From Rhodospirillales bacterium (GTDB lineage Bacteria; Pseudomonadota; Alphaproteobacteria; CACIAM-22H2), in assembly GCA_947445225.1 (NCBI GenBank), contig CANFCX010000008.1:1-43871 (forward strand): a DNA stretch of 43,871 nucleotides, in the 5' to 3' direction. Positions 23,127 through 31,616 of this stretch are shown one piece after another (position 1 is the stretch's first letter; the number at the start of each line of letters is the position of its first letter). A model generated the notes under the pieces. The model searched no databases. It had not been told where the DNA came from and saw only the letters and a list, made by a program, of their open reading frames with translations. A program made the translations under genes and the position numbers.

Positions 23127-25658
23127 GTGGCGACACGCGCAAAACCGGCGTCAAGGCCGACGGCGAAAAAGACACTGGCCGATTATGCGGCGAAACGAGA
23201 TTTCGCGCGCACGCCGGAGCCGAAGCCATCTTCGGGTGAAGACGCTGGCGGCGGCTTCGTGGTGCAGAAACATGATGCACGCCGGCTGCATTACGATTTG
23301 CGATTGGAACTCGACGGCGTGTTGAAAAGCTGGGCGATCACCAAGGGCCCGAGCCTGACGCTGGGCGAAAAAAGACTGGCCGTCCGCACCGAGGATCACC
23401 CCATCGACTATCTCGATTTCGAGGGCAATATCCCAAAGGGCGAATATGGCGGCGGATCGATGATCGTCTGGGACAGGGGGCGTTGGCTGCCGGAAGGCGA
23501 TCCGCGCAAGGGTCTGGCGAAGGGGCACCTCGCCTTCGTGCTCGACGGCGGAAGGCTAAAGGGCCTGTGGCATCTGGTCCGCATTCGCCCGCGGGCGGGT
23601 GAAAAGACCGAACCTTGGTTGTTGATGAAGGCCGAGGATGAATTCGTCCGCCCCATCGGCGCCCCGGAAATCACCGACGAGGCCACGACCTCGCGTATCA
23701 CCGGCCGCACCAACCGCGAACTGGCGGAGGCGGGCGATCTGCGCGCCGATCACGCCGCGCGTCGCCAGGCGGTCAAGGCGCGCAAGATCGTCCTTCCCGA
23801 TTTCGCCAAGATTCGGGGCGCGAAGAAGGGGCTGCTCCCGGTTTTTGTTCCGCCGAGTTTGGCGGCGCCCTGCGACCGCCCGCCCGCCGGGCCGAAATGG
23901 ATTCACGAAATCAAACATGACGGCTATCGCATCCAGGCGCGCATCGACGGGCGCGAGATCGCGTTGTTGACCCGCAAGGGGCTGAATTGGACCGATCGCT
24001 TCCGCGCCATCGCCGATGCGCTGAAGCCGCTATCGCTCGCCTCGGCCCTGATCGACGGCGAAATCGTGGTCGAGGATGCCGGCGGTCTTACCAACCTCAA
24101 CGATTTGCAGGCGGATTTGGAGGCCGGGCGCCAGGATCGCTTCCGCTATTTCGCTTTCGACCTGCTCTATTGCGAGGGCTTCGATTTAACCGGTGCCGCG
24201 TTGGCCGACCGCAAGGCGGCGCTCCAGCAGGTATTGTCCGGTATCTCCCCTCAAACGCCAATCCGCTATAGCGACCATCTCGACACCGACGGGCCGGTGG
24301 TGCTGGAGCATTCATGCCGGCTGGGGCTTGAAGGCATTATCTCAAAACGCCGGGACCTGCCCTATCGGTCGGGTCGCGGCGATCACTGGCTCAAATCGAA
24401 ATGCCGGCAGAGCCAGGAATTCCTGATCCTGGGTTACATCCCATCCACGACGTCGCGAAAATCCGTGGGCTCCTTGGCCCTGGGTTATCACGCCGGGGGC
24501 AAGATCGTTTATGCCGGGCGGGTCGGCACCGGTTGGTCGGCGGCGCAGGCGGGCGCGCTCCACGCCGCGCTCGAGGCGATCAAATCGGCGAAGCCGTCGC
24601 TCCGCGCCCCCCTACCGCCAGGCGCGGAAAAAGGCGTGGTCTGGGTCGCGCCGCGACTGGTCTGCGAAATCGAATATCGCGACTGGACGCGGGACAATCT
24701 GATTCGGCAGGGCTCGTTCAAGGGTCTGCGCGAGGACAAGGCGCCCGAGGACATCGTCCTCGAATCCGAGCCGAAATCCGCCAAGGTGCGCATCGACGCC
24801 GCCGCGTCGCGCGTGACGCTGACCCATCCCGAAAGGCTGCTGTGGCCGGAGCCGGGCATCACCAAACAGGGGCTCGCGGATTTCTACACCGACATCGCGG
24901 ATTGGATTCTTCCGCACATCAAGGGCCGGGTGCTCAGCCTGTTGCGCGCCCCATCGGGCATCCAGGAAAAATCGTTTTTCGCCAAACATGAATGGGCCGG
25001 GCTGACCGACGCGGTGCGGCGCGTGGACGTGGGCGAGAAGGAAAAGATGCTGGTCATCGACGATCTGACGGGGCTGCTGAACCTGGTTCAGGCCGGCATC
25101 GTCGAAATCCATCCCTGGGGGTCGCGCATCGAGACATTGGAGAAACCCGACCGGCTGATCTTCGATCTCGATCCCGGCGAGGGTGTGCATTGGAACGCGG
25201 TCATCGAAGCCGCGCGGGACGTTCGCGACCGGCTCGAAAAAAGCGGCCTGAAAAGTTTCGTCAAGACATCGGGAGGCAAGGGGCTTCACGTCGTCGTCCC
25301 GGTGGAGCCGGCTGTGGGTTGGGCGGGGGCCAAGGCCTTCACGCAAGGCCTGGCCGAGGCGATGGCGCGGGACCGGCCCGACCGTTACGTCGCGACCATG
25401 GCCAAACGCGCGCGCGGCTGGCGCATCTTCATCGACTACCTCCGCAACGGGCGCGGCGCCACGGCGGTCGCCGCCTATTCAACGCGGGCCTTGCCGCGGG
25501 CCTCGGTTTCGACGCCGCTGGATTGGGATGAATTGGCGCAGGGCCTGCGTTCGGACCATTTCACCGTCGACAACCTGCGCCACCGCCTGGGTTTTCTGAA
25601 ATCCGATCCGTGGCCGGGATTTTTCAAAATCCGTCAGCGCATCCCTGCCGGGGGCTGA
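23127..25658 (+). CDS. ligD: ATP-dependent DNA ligase D (phosphoesterase-ligase-polymerase)
   Basis: An 843-residue NHEJ end-processing ligase with all three domains in the order PE-LIG-POL. The 3'-phosphoesterase domain shows VQKHDARRLHYDLRLE (about 46-61). The ligase shows the nucleotidyl lysine in EIKHDGYR, then LIDGEIVVED and EGIISKRRDLPYRSG. The primase-polymerase has LIFDLDPGEGVHW, with the catalytic DxD, plus SGGKGLHVVVPV and RIFIDYLRN. The GTG at 23127, 9 bases after the preceding stop, gives a length normal for the family; the frame itself continues upstream inside the TPR gene. It fills, trims and seals the ends held by Ku, encoded two genes upstream. Confidence 0.95.
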   Translation: MATRAKPASRPTAKKTLADYAAKRDFARTPEPKPSSGEDAGGGFVVQKHDARRLHYDLRLELDGVLKSWAITKGPSLTLGEKRLAVRTEDHPIDYLDFEGNIPKGEYGGGSMIVWDRGRWLPEGDPRKGLAKGHLAFVLDGGRLKGLWHLVRIRPRAGEKTEPWLLMKAEDEFVRPIGAPEITDEATTSRITGRTNRELAEAGDLRADHAARRQAVKARKIVLPDFAKIRGAKKGLLPVFVPPSLAAPCDRPPAGPKWIHEIKHDGYRIQARIDGREIALLTRKGLNWTDRFRAIADALKPLSLASALIDGEIVVEDAGGLTNLNDLQADLEAGRQDRFRYFAFDLLYCEGFDLTGAALADRKAALQQVLSGISPQTPIRYSDHLDTDGPVVLEHSCRLGLEGIISKRRDLPYRSGRGDHWLKSKCRQSQEFLILGYIPSTTSRKSVGSLALGYHAGGKIVYAGRVGTGWSAAQAGALHAALEAIKSAKPSLRAPLPPGAEKGVVWVAPRLVCEIEYRDWTRDNLIRQGSFKGLREDKAPEDIVLESEPKSAKVRIDAAASRVTLTHPERLLWPEPGITKQGLADFYTDIADWILPHIKGRVLSLLRAPSGIQEKSFFAKHEWAGLTDAVRRVDVGEKEKMLVIDDLTGLLNLVQAGIVEIHPWGSRIETLEKPDRLIFDLDPGEGVHWNAVIEAARDVRDRLEKSGLKSFVKTSGGKGLHVVVPVEPAVGWAGAKAFTQGLAEAMARDRPDRYVATMAKRARGWRIFIDYLRNGRGATAVAAYSTRALPRASVSTPLDWDELAQGLRSDHFTVDNLRHRLGFLKSDPWPGFFKIRQRIPAGG

Positions 25659-25747
25659 CGTCAGAAGGCGCATTTAGACGCGCTTCATGGCATAACGTGG
25701 CGAGACATCCACGAGGAATGCCCGAAATCAGAACGGAGTCCCCATAC

Positions 25748-26119
25748 ATGACGAAGAACGACCCGAGCTTTAGCGAAAGGCTCAAGACCGCCGCGAAGGC
25801 GAAGCAGGCACAACTGGCGAGGGTGCGTGTCGTGGCTCAGGCCAGCAGCACCGGCGCCACCGAACGCGAGGCTCAAAGGCTTGCCGTGAGTGTATCGCGC
25901 GAGGCCCGCCGGGCCGAACGCCAGGCGGCGAAGGATGCGATCGCCGCGCGCGAAGCCAAGGAGCAGGCGGCGCTGAAACTCGAAAAGGAACGGGGCATCG
26001 CGGCCGAGCAAGCCGCGCTCGCCGCGGCGCGGGAACGGCAAAAGGCCGAAGAGGTATTGTTAAAATCTAAGCAGAAGGCCGCTCGCGATCTGAAATACGC
26101 AAAACGCAAGGCGCGGTAG
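25748..26119 (+). CDS. DUF6481-type charged helical protein
   Basis: A 123-residue protein rich in Ala, Lys, Glu and Arg, predicted to be one long helix or coiled coil. It begins MTKNDPSFSERLKTAAKAKQAQL, like DUF6481 proteins common in Alphaproteobacteria. No catalytic motif, signal or membrane segment is visible and no function is known. It lies 89 bases after ligD in the same direction, so it could be read with the NHEJ operon, but homologues usually stand alone. The ATG at 25748 removes an unlikely N-terminal extension that overlaps ligD. Confidence 0.75.
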   Translation: MTKNDPSFSERLKTAAKAKQAQLARVRVVAQASSTGATEREAQRLAVSVSREARRAERQAAKDAIAAREAKEQAALKLEKERGIAAEQAALAAARERQKAEEVLLKSKQKAARDLKYAKRKAR

Positions 26120-26154
26120 AGATCGGCGTTTCGTCGCTCCGCGCCGCGCGCGCC

Positions 26155-26361
26155 TCAGTTGGCGACCGCCCGCCGCAAGGCACGGCGTCCTTCCTCGGTC
26201 AGGCTGTAGCGGCTTCCGAACTCGGCTTCGGCCCAGCCGAATTTGTCGCATTCCTCGGCATCGCCCTTATCGATCGCGGCATCCTCGCCGGCCTCCGATC
26301 GGGCGATGGCGCGCAGCGCCGCGAGCTGCTTCTGGGTCGGCCACTCCGGCGGAATCGGCAT
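26155..26361 (-). CDS. Small hypothetical protein, winged-helix-like tail
   Basis: A 68-residue acidic cytoplasmic protein starting MPIPPEWPTQKQLAALRAIA. A GGAGG ribosome-binding site is well placed before the ATG at 26361. RYSLTEEGRRALRRA at the end resembles the last strand and helix of small winged-helix proteins (the LT.EGR pattern of MarR/PadR-like folds). No close family is recognised. The frame is open up to 26619, but that upstream part overlaps the candidate small RNA and looks non-coding. It converges with the DUF6481 gene 35 bases away. Confidence 0.6.
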   Translation of the reverse strand: MPIPPEWPTQKQLAALRAIARSEAGEDAAIDKGDAEECDKFGWAEAEFGSRYSLTEEGRRALRRAVAN

Positions 26362-26423
26362 GGGATCGCCTCCTGGTTTTGTGCGCTGGCACGCAGTGTT
26401 ACCCAGAACCGCGAGCGAACAAA

Positions 26424-26454
26424 GAAAAAGCCGGTAAGTCATTGACCTACCGGC
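26424..26454 (-). terminator. Intrinsic terminator, minus strand
   Basis: On the minus strand GCCGGUAGGUC and GACUUACCGGC form an 11-bp stem with one G-U pair around an AAU loop, followed by UUUUUC and more U. The plus strand has no T-run. It ends either the lysR transcript or a separate small RNA. Confidence 0.82.
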
Positions 26455-26640
26455 GAGTTTGAACAGGGAGGCTTCAGGTCCAGGAGACCTAGGATCCGAA
26501 AACCCTAACCTTCGCGGACAACGGCCCGAAAGGCACAGCCGGAGCTCACCCCGGCTGTCTGAAGCGGGACGCTGCAAGAAAACGCCCGTGGGCAAATAGT
26601 TAAAGGCCGTTTGCGGCACCGCCCACCATCATTTCTGCAA
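26424..26640 (-). ncRNA. Candidate structured small RNA or long lysR 3' region
   Basis: The 333-base gap between lysR and the small ORF holds no convincing coding sequence. On the minus strand it can fold strongly: ACAGCCGG/CCGGCTGT around 8 bases near 26536-26559, AGGTC/GACCT near 26475-26490, and a possible long-range GCTTCAG/CTGAAGC pairing. It ends in a good intrinsic terminator. The size (up to about 215 bases) suits a regulatory RNA. The 5' end is uncertain; no clear promoter was found. It does not show the conserved strings of 4.5S, tmRNA or RNase P RNA, and 6S could not be confirmed. Confidence 0.38.
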
Positions 26641-26694
26641 CCTTGATATGCATAAGCCGCATGGCTCGACACGCGGGCGGTGCGGGTCCCGGGA

Positions 26695-27585
26695 CTAGAA
26701 CTGCGTCTCGCCCACCTTGCGGATCAGGAAATCGCGGAACACCGAGATACGCTTGGAGCTTCGCAGCTCCTCCAGATAGGTGAAAAAGGCCTCATAGGTG
26801 GGGCCCACGGCGTCGGGCAGGATTTGCACCACTTTGGTCGATTCATGAGCCATGTAGTCGGGGAAGGCGGCGATGCCGAGCCCGGCTTCGGTCGCCCGCA
26901 CCATCGCATAGAAATTATTGACGCGCAGGGCAGGCTGCCGCTTGTCGTTTTCCGGACGCCCGGCCTCAAGCAGCCAATTGACGTTGGGAAAGGGCGGTTT
27001 GGGGTCGCCGCCGTAAACGATCAGGCGGTGGCTGTCGAGTTCCTCCACGGTGCGCGGCATCCCGAATTTTTTCAAGTACTGCGGCGCCGCGAAGACATGG
27101 ACATGGATCGACAAGAGGTGGCGCTGCACCAGATCGGATTGCCGCGGCGGATGCATGCGAATCGCGCAATCGGCCTCGCGCATGCCGAGATCGAGTTCTT
27201 CGTCGTCGAGCAGCAGCTCCACCGTGATCTCGGGATAAAGATCGACGAATTCGCGGATGCGGGGCGCCAGCCAGATCGAGCCGAAGGCGACGGAGGTCGT
27301 CAACCGCAAATGGCCTTTCGGCCGTTCCCGGCTTTCGCTTACCTGAGCCTCGACCGTGGCGAGCTTGGCGAAGACATCGCGAACGGTGCGATACAACAAC
27401 TCGCCCTGTTCGGTGAGGATCAATCCGCGCGCATGACGGTGGAAGAGCGGCGCGTTCAGCGCGGTTTCCAGCGCGCCGATTTGCCGGCTGATCGCCGATT
27501 GGCTCAGGTTCAATGATTCGCCGGCATGAGTGAAGCTCCCGGCCTGGGCCACGGCGTGGAACAGGCGCAGCTTGTCCCAATCCAT
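26695..27585 (-). CDS. LysR-family transcriptional regulator
   Basis: A 296-residue LysR-type regulator. The N-terminal winged helix (WDKLRLFHAVAQAGSFTHAGESLNLSQSAISRQI, starting near residue 3) is typical. The co-inducer domain starts near 90 with GHLRLTTSVAFGS and has the GcvA-like layout (EITVELLLDDEELDL, ADCAIRM). The ATG at 27585 is used; GGAGG lies about a dozen bases before it. It is the gene after trxB on the same strand, 57 bases away. This trxB-lysR order recurs in Rhodospirillales-like genomes. The target and ligand are unknown. Confidence 0.9.
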   Translation of the reverse strand: MDWDKLRLFHAVAQAGSFTHAGESLNLSQSAISRQIGALETALNAPLFHRHARGLILTEQGELLYRTVRDVFAKLATVEAQVSESRERPKGHLRLTTSVAFGSIWLAPRIREFVDLYPEITVELLLDDEELDLGMREADCAIRMHPPRQSDLVQRHLLSIHVHVFAAPQYLKKFGMPRTVEELDSHRLIVYGGDPKPPFPNVNWLLEAGRPENDKRQPALRVNNFYAMVRATEAGLGIAAFPDYMAHESTKVVQILPDAVGPTYEAFFTYLEELRSSKRISVFRDFLIRKVGETQF

Positions 27586-27642
27586 CACGACAAAGCGCCC
27601 CTCCGCGAGAAGGCGCGCGGCGCTTCATGTTCCCCGTGGCGC

Positions 27643-28614
27643 TTATTGCGCGGCAGACAGATTTTCCGTCTCGTGATGGGCGATGAATTTTTCCGCTTCG
27701 AGCGCGGCCATGCAGCCCATGCCGGCGGCGGTGACCGCCTGGCGGAAAATCTTGTCCTTCACGTCGCCCGCCGCGAACACGCCGGGGATGGCGGTCGCGG
27801 TCGAATCCGGCCGCGTGATGATGTAGCCGCCTTGATCCATGTCGAGCCGCCCCACGAAAAGCGAGGTCGCCGGGACGTGACCGATGGCCACGAACAACCC
27901 ATCCACCGGCAAGGTCGTTTCGGCGCGGTTGACCAGATTACGCAGGCGCAGGCCGGTGACCGCGACCGGCGGCCCGTCGCGGCCGAGGATTTCCTCCACC
28001 GCGCTGTTCCACACAACCGACACCTTGGGATGCGCCAACAGCCGCGATTGCAGCATCTTTTCCGCGCGCAAGGAATCGCGCCGATGGATCAGCGTGACCT
28101 TGCGCGCGAAATTGGTCAGGAACAGCGATTCCTCGACCGCCGTGTTGCCGCCGCCGACCACGGCCACATCCTTGTCGCGAAAGAAAAAGCCGTCGCAGGT
28201 CGCGCAGGCCGACACGCCATAACCGCGGAATTTTTCCTCGCTGCCGATGCCGAGCCAACGCGCTTGGGCGCCGGTGCAAATGACCAGTGTCTCGCCCTCG
28301 TAAATATCGCCGCTGTCGGATTTGCAGATGAAGGGCCGGCGGCTGAGATCGGCTTCCACGATCATGTCTTCGACGATCTGCGTGCCGACGTGTTCGGCCT
28401 GATGCAGCATCTCCTCCATCAACCACGGGCCCTGGATGGCCTTGGCGAAGCCTGGGTAGTTCTCGACATCGGTGGTGATGCTGAGCTGGCCGCCGGGCTG
28501 CATGCCGCGGATCAGGATGGGTTTGAGATTGGCGCGCGCGGCGTAGATCGCGGCGGTATAGCCCGCCGGGCCGGAGCCAAGGATCAAGACTTTGGTTCGA
28601 TGTCGCGTGCTCAT
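27643..28614 (-). CDS. trxB: Thioredoxin-disulfide reductase
   Basis: A 323-residue NADPH-dependent flavoprotein that keeps thioredoxin reduced in the cytoplasm. The FAD motif GSGPAGYTAAIYAARA is at residues 13-28. The redox pair C137-AT-C140 lies in SACATCDGFF. The NADPH motif VVGGGNTAVEESLFL follows, and the second FAD motif GVFAAGDVKDK is near the C-terminus. Length is as expected for the low-molecular-weight class. lysR follows it on the same strand. Confidence 0.96.
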   Translation of the reverse strand: MSTRHRTKVLILGSGPAGYTAAIYAARANLKPILIRGMQPGGQLSITTDVENYPGFAKAIQGPWLMEEMLHQAEHVGTQIVEDMIVEADLSRRPFICKSDSGDIYEGETLVICTGAQARWLGIGSEEKFRGYGVSACATCDGFFFRDKDVAVVGGGNTAVEESLFLTNFARKVTLIHRRDSLRAEKMLQSRLLAHPKVSVVWNSAVEEILGRDGPPVAVTGLRLRNLVNRAETTLPVDGLFVAIGHVPATSLFVGRLDMDQGGYIITRPDSTATAIPGVFAAGDVKDKIFRQAVTAAGMGCMAALEAEKFIAHHETENLSAAQ

Positions 28615-28683
28615 GGTGCGCCCGGTGCGTGAGGGGTCTGGCTAAGATAGGTTCCGGCGCCGCTCGCGGCAAGGCGCGGGAAG

Positions 28684-30579
28684 TCAATACCCGAACATGT
28701 GATCCAGGCTGAAGGCACCCCCGTGGACGGTGCCGTGATAACCGAACAGGCGGCAGGTTGTGTCGCGGACCACGACATAGCCGCCTTCCGCGCTTTTGCG
28801 GGTCTTCTCGTCGAAAAGCTCGGAATGGCGAAAAAACAGGGATCCGTTGCAGGCGATTTCGACGCGCTTTTTCGCGATTTCGCCGCCGTTGGCATCGTGC
28901 AGGACGATATCGGTGGAAGATTTCGGCAGCCACGGCGTCGATGCCGCGTAGATCAGGTGGCAGACGGTCTCGACCGGTGGCGGCGCGATGCGCAAGAACA
29001 GGCGCGTGCTTAACCCCGGCGGTCGTCCGGCATAAGATTGCGGCTCCCCGCGATAGGTCAACGCGGTGTTGAAGACATGGGCGCCGAAGCTGGTTTCGCT
29101 CACATGCCCGCTCGATTTGTCCTGGTAGCGGAAAAGCGCGTGCATCCAGCCATCGGCGCCGCCGCCCTCGGCGAAATCGTAGACCAGCTCGAGATGGCCG
29201 TAATCCGGGAGCTTGCCGCCGTCCACCATCTCGTCGATGGCGAAGGCGGTGCGGCCGTCACGCGGCAAACGTCCGAGGAAACGCGTGAACACCAATTGCC
29301 CGTCCGGACCGTGGAGGCGCAGGGCGAGCGGCAAATCGACCTGCGTCGTCGCCATCGGGGTCGGCAGCAGAACCGTCCGCCAGCGGTCGCGCGGCAACAC
29401 CGGGGCCGGCAAGAGGTAACCCTTGCCCAGAAAGTTCGACAATTCTGGAATGCGCGGGTCGGGCTTGAGGTCGGTGCGCTCGACGTTGACATGGGCGATG
29501 TGGGCGCGGCCGGAGCTTTCGATCACCTCGTAACGCGGCCGCACGAAATGCCGTCCGGCGCGGATCTCGATTTGCTCCGGCCAGCGCGCCTGGGGCAGCA
29601 GCATCGATACGTCGAGGGCGTGGCTGGCGAAGGGTTTGATGGCGCTTGCGAGCGAAACGGCCGCCGCCGAACCCATGAGGTTCAGCCCGACCGCGCCCGC
29701 CGGAATCGGGCAGGGGTGGCTATTTTGGATCCACAACACCACACGTTCGCCCGCGCGCGGCGCCGGCAGGCCGGCATAGAAATCCGCCGGCCAGGCATTG
29801 GCGTCGTGGGTGGCGGACAACTCGGTGCCGTCGTCGGAAAAAACGTCGAGCGCGTATTTCACCGTGTCATGGCCGGCGGCGCCAACGACATGGATGAAGA
29901 GCTGCCCGGCAAAATCGCCCAGGCCAAAACGCTGGCGCACGACACGGCTGTCGATGACGATCGTCGCCGCGGCATTGGGCAGGGGTTCGCGCCATTCCGC
30001 AAGCGTGCCGCCATCGGCGGCCAGGAGGCGCAAATAAATCGACACGTCGCGGCCGCCATAACCCGCCCAGTAATTGACGCTGACCAATCGTGTGTGGCGC
30101 CCGCCTTGGTCCCGGAAAAAGGCGAAATTCGTGGAGAAATTGCGGGCGTCGAGATAAGCGCCGCGGTGGCCGATCATGTCGTCGGGGAGACGCAATTCAT
30201 CGAAGCTGACGATTTCGGCGCCAGCGGGCAGAAACGACCGGATGTGTTCGATCGGCCGCCGCGCATCGAAAGCGGCGACAAAAACGACATCGGCGCGCGA
30301 AGCCTTGAGATCGGTGACCGGCTGGGCGCGGCAACCCATCGCCTCGCGGCCGATATCCCCGACATCCTGGACAAAAAGCGCGGCCGGTTTGACCGTGCTG
30401 AAATCGTAAAGCGCGGCGAAGGCGGCCGCACAGCCGAAGGGATCGTACAACGCCAGCCGTTTTGCGCCGGCAAGCCGATTGATCAGCGCCCCCGCCCGGT
30501 CCGCGGCCATGGGATGGCCCAGCGCCTTGAACAGCGGATCGCCGTGCTGATTTTTGAATGTCTCGATGGAAAGAGCCAT
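28684..30579 (-). CDS. Large protein of unknown function with Rossmann-like N-terminus
   Basis: A 631-residue protein not assigned to a family. The first ~150 residues look like a Rossmann-type domain: alternating strands and helices with RLALYDPFGCAAAF, ALFVQDVGDIG and ADVVFVAAFDARRPIEHIRSFLPAGAEIVSFDEL, reminiscent of sugar-nucleotide-binding sensor domains. The remainder is rich in beta strands and aromatic residues (NYWAGYGGRDVSIYLRLL, GAHVFNTALTYRG, LSTRLFLRIAPPP), suggesting two or more beta-sandwich domains. No signal peptide or membrane segment is seen. It lies 85 bases after the ELM1-family gene on the same strand. A cell-surface or polysaccharide link is only a guess. Confidence 0.7.
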   Translation of the reverse strand: MALSIETFKNQHGDPLFKALGHPMAADRAGALINRLAGAKRLALYDPFGCAAAFAALYDFSTVKPAALFVQDVGDIGREAMGCRAQPVTDLKASRADVVFVAAFDARRPIEHIRSFLPAGAEIVSFDELRLPDDMIGHRGAYLDARNFSTNFAFFRDQGGRHTRLVSVNYWAGYGGRDVSIYLRLLAADGGTLAEWREPLPNAAATIVIDSRVVRQRFGLGDFAGQLFIHVVGAAGHDTVKYALDVFSDDGTELSATHDANAWPADFYAGLPAPRAGERVVLWIQNSHPCPIPAGAVGLNLMGSAAAVSLASAIKPFASHALDVSMLLPQARWPEQIEIRAGRHFVRPRYEVIESSGRAHIAHVNVERTDLKPDPRIPELSNFLGKGYLLPAPVLPRDRWRTVLLPTPMATTQVDLPLALRLHGPDGQLVFTRFLGRLPRDGRTAFAIDEMVDGGKLPDYGHLELVYDFAEGGGADGWMHALFRYQDKSSGHVSETSFGAHVFNTALTYRGEPQSYAGRPPGLSTRLFLRIAPPPVETVCHLIYAASTPWLPKSSTDIVLHDANGGEIAKKRVEIACNGSLFFRHSELFDEKTRKSAEGGYVVVRDTTCRLFGYHGTVHGGAFSLDHMFGY

Positions 30580-30664
30580 CGCCTTGATCGTTCGGTTTCT
30601 CTGACGCCCCTCGTGGCCGGCCGGTTATAGCCGATTCCTCGCCGACCGCCAGGAGATAAGGCGT

Positions 30665-31615
30665 TTAGTCCGGCAGTGTCAGACGCCGCCTGATTTCCGC
30701 CGCCGCTTTCGCCGTATCGTCGAGCGGCGCGTAACTCCAGAATTCGAGTGTGCCGGCGAATCGGCGGGTCACGCCGTCCTGGCGCAAGGATTCGTGAAAC
30801 TGCTGAAACCGGCGCGATCCGCCGGGCAGGTCGTAGACATAGACGGGCTTCAGCGTGGAACAGGCTTCCGAGGTCATCGAGACCGAATCGGCGGTGACGA
30901 CGATGGCATCGGCGAGGGCCAGATAACCGAGATAGGGATTGTCACCGGTGCCGTCCCAGATGTCGGCGGGTGCACCGGCGAGGCCGCGGCGCAGGGCCGC
31001 CAGGTTATCGGCGCCGGTGCGGCGCGAGGCCGTAACCAGAAGCGAGGCGCCGCTGCTTGCGGCCATCGCGGCGAGGTGGCTGCCCAAAATCTCGGTGATG
31101 TCCGGCGTCATCGAATAGCGATTGGTCGGTCCGCCCACCAGGACCGCGACCAACGGGCGTTTGAGATGAGCAAGACGCGGGGCAAAGACCCGAGCCGCCG
31201 CCGCCAACTTCGCCGGTGTCACCGGGTGAACGGCGCCGCGCGTGACAAAAACGTTGTCCCCGGACAGCCCATCGTGACGCGGGACCACGACCATGTCGAA
31301 GCGGCCGGGATTGGTGTGCGGGTCCTGGATATGGATACAACGCGTGCCGCCCGCGGCGCGGATGGCCAGCGCCAGCGGTACCGCCTTGCGGCCGCAGCTG
31401 ACGAGAACCCGGGGCCAGGGCGGCTCAAGACGATCGCCGCCCGGCCCAGGAGCGGCCAGGGCGTTGAACCACAGGGCGTTGGGCAGGTATTTCCACGGTG
31501 CCCGCGGTTTGAAACGTTTGATCGTGGGCACATAACCGAGCGCTTCCGCCAGGCCCCGGGTTTGCGCCTCCATGCCGGCGAAGTCTTCGCTCAGGGTCCA
31601 GCAGATCGCCGCCAT
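30665..31615 (-). CDS. ELM1/DUF1022-family protein (glycosyltransferase-like)
   Basis: A 316-residue protein of the mitochondrial-fission ELM1 family (DUF1022). Markers are WTLSEDFAGMEAQTRGLAEALG at the N-terminus, PRVLVSCGRKAVPLALAIR, CIHIQDPHTNPGRFDMVVVPRHD, VLVGGPTNRYSM and VTADSVSMTSEACSTLKPVYVYDL. The bacterial members have a GT-B glycosyltransferase-like fold and unknown function. The start ATG lies one base after the stop of the MarR gene, so it is part of the P460-marR transcript. The 631-residue gene follows. Confidence 0.9.
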   Translation of the reverse strand: MAAICWTLSEDFAGMEAQTRGLAEALGYVPTIKRFKPRAPWKYLPNALWFNALAAPGPGGDRLEPPWPRVLVSCGRKAVPLALAIRAAGGTRCIHIQDPHTNPGRFDMVVVPRHDGLSGDNVFVTRGAVHPVTPAKLAAAARVFAPRLAHLKRPLVAVLVGGPTNRYSMTPDITEILGSHLAAMAASSGASLLVTASRRTGADNLAALRRGLAGAPADIWDGTGDNPYLGYLALADAIVVTADSVSMTSEACSTLKPVYVYDLPGGSRRFQQFHESLRQDGVTRRFAGTLEFWSYAPLDDTAKAAAEIRRRLTLPD

Positions 31616-31616
31616 G

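Noticed and set aside
26424-26640. Identification of the candidate RNA as 6S, 4.5S or tmRNA
   Set aside because: The conserved strings of 4.5S and tmRNA are missing and the fold does not clearly give the single large central bubble of 6S; only a generic small-RNA call is supportable.
29038-30630. Plus-strand open frame of 530 codons opposite the 631-residue gene
   Set aside because: The minus-strand product has balanced composition and fold-like strand/helix patterns; the antisense product is an R/G/A/H-rich shadow.
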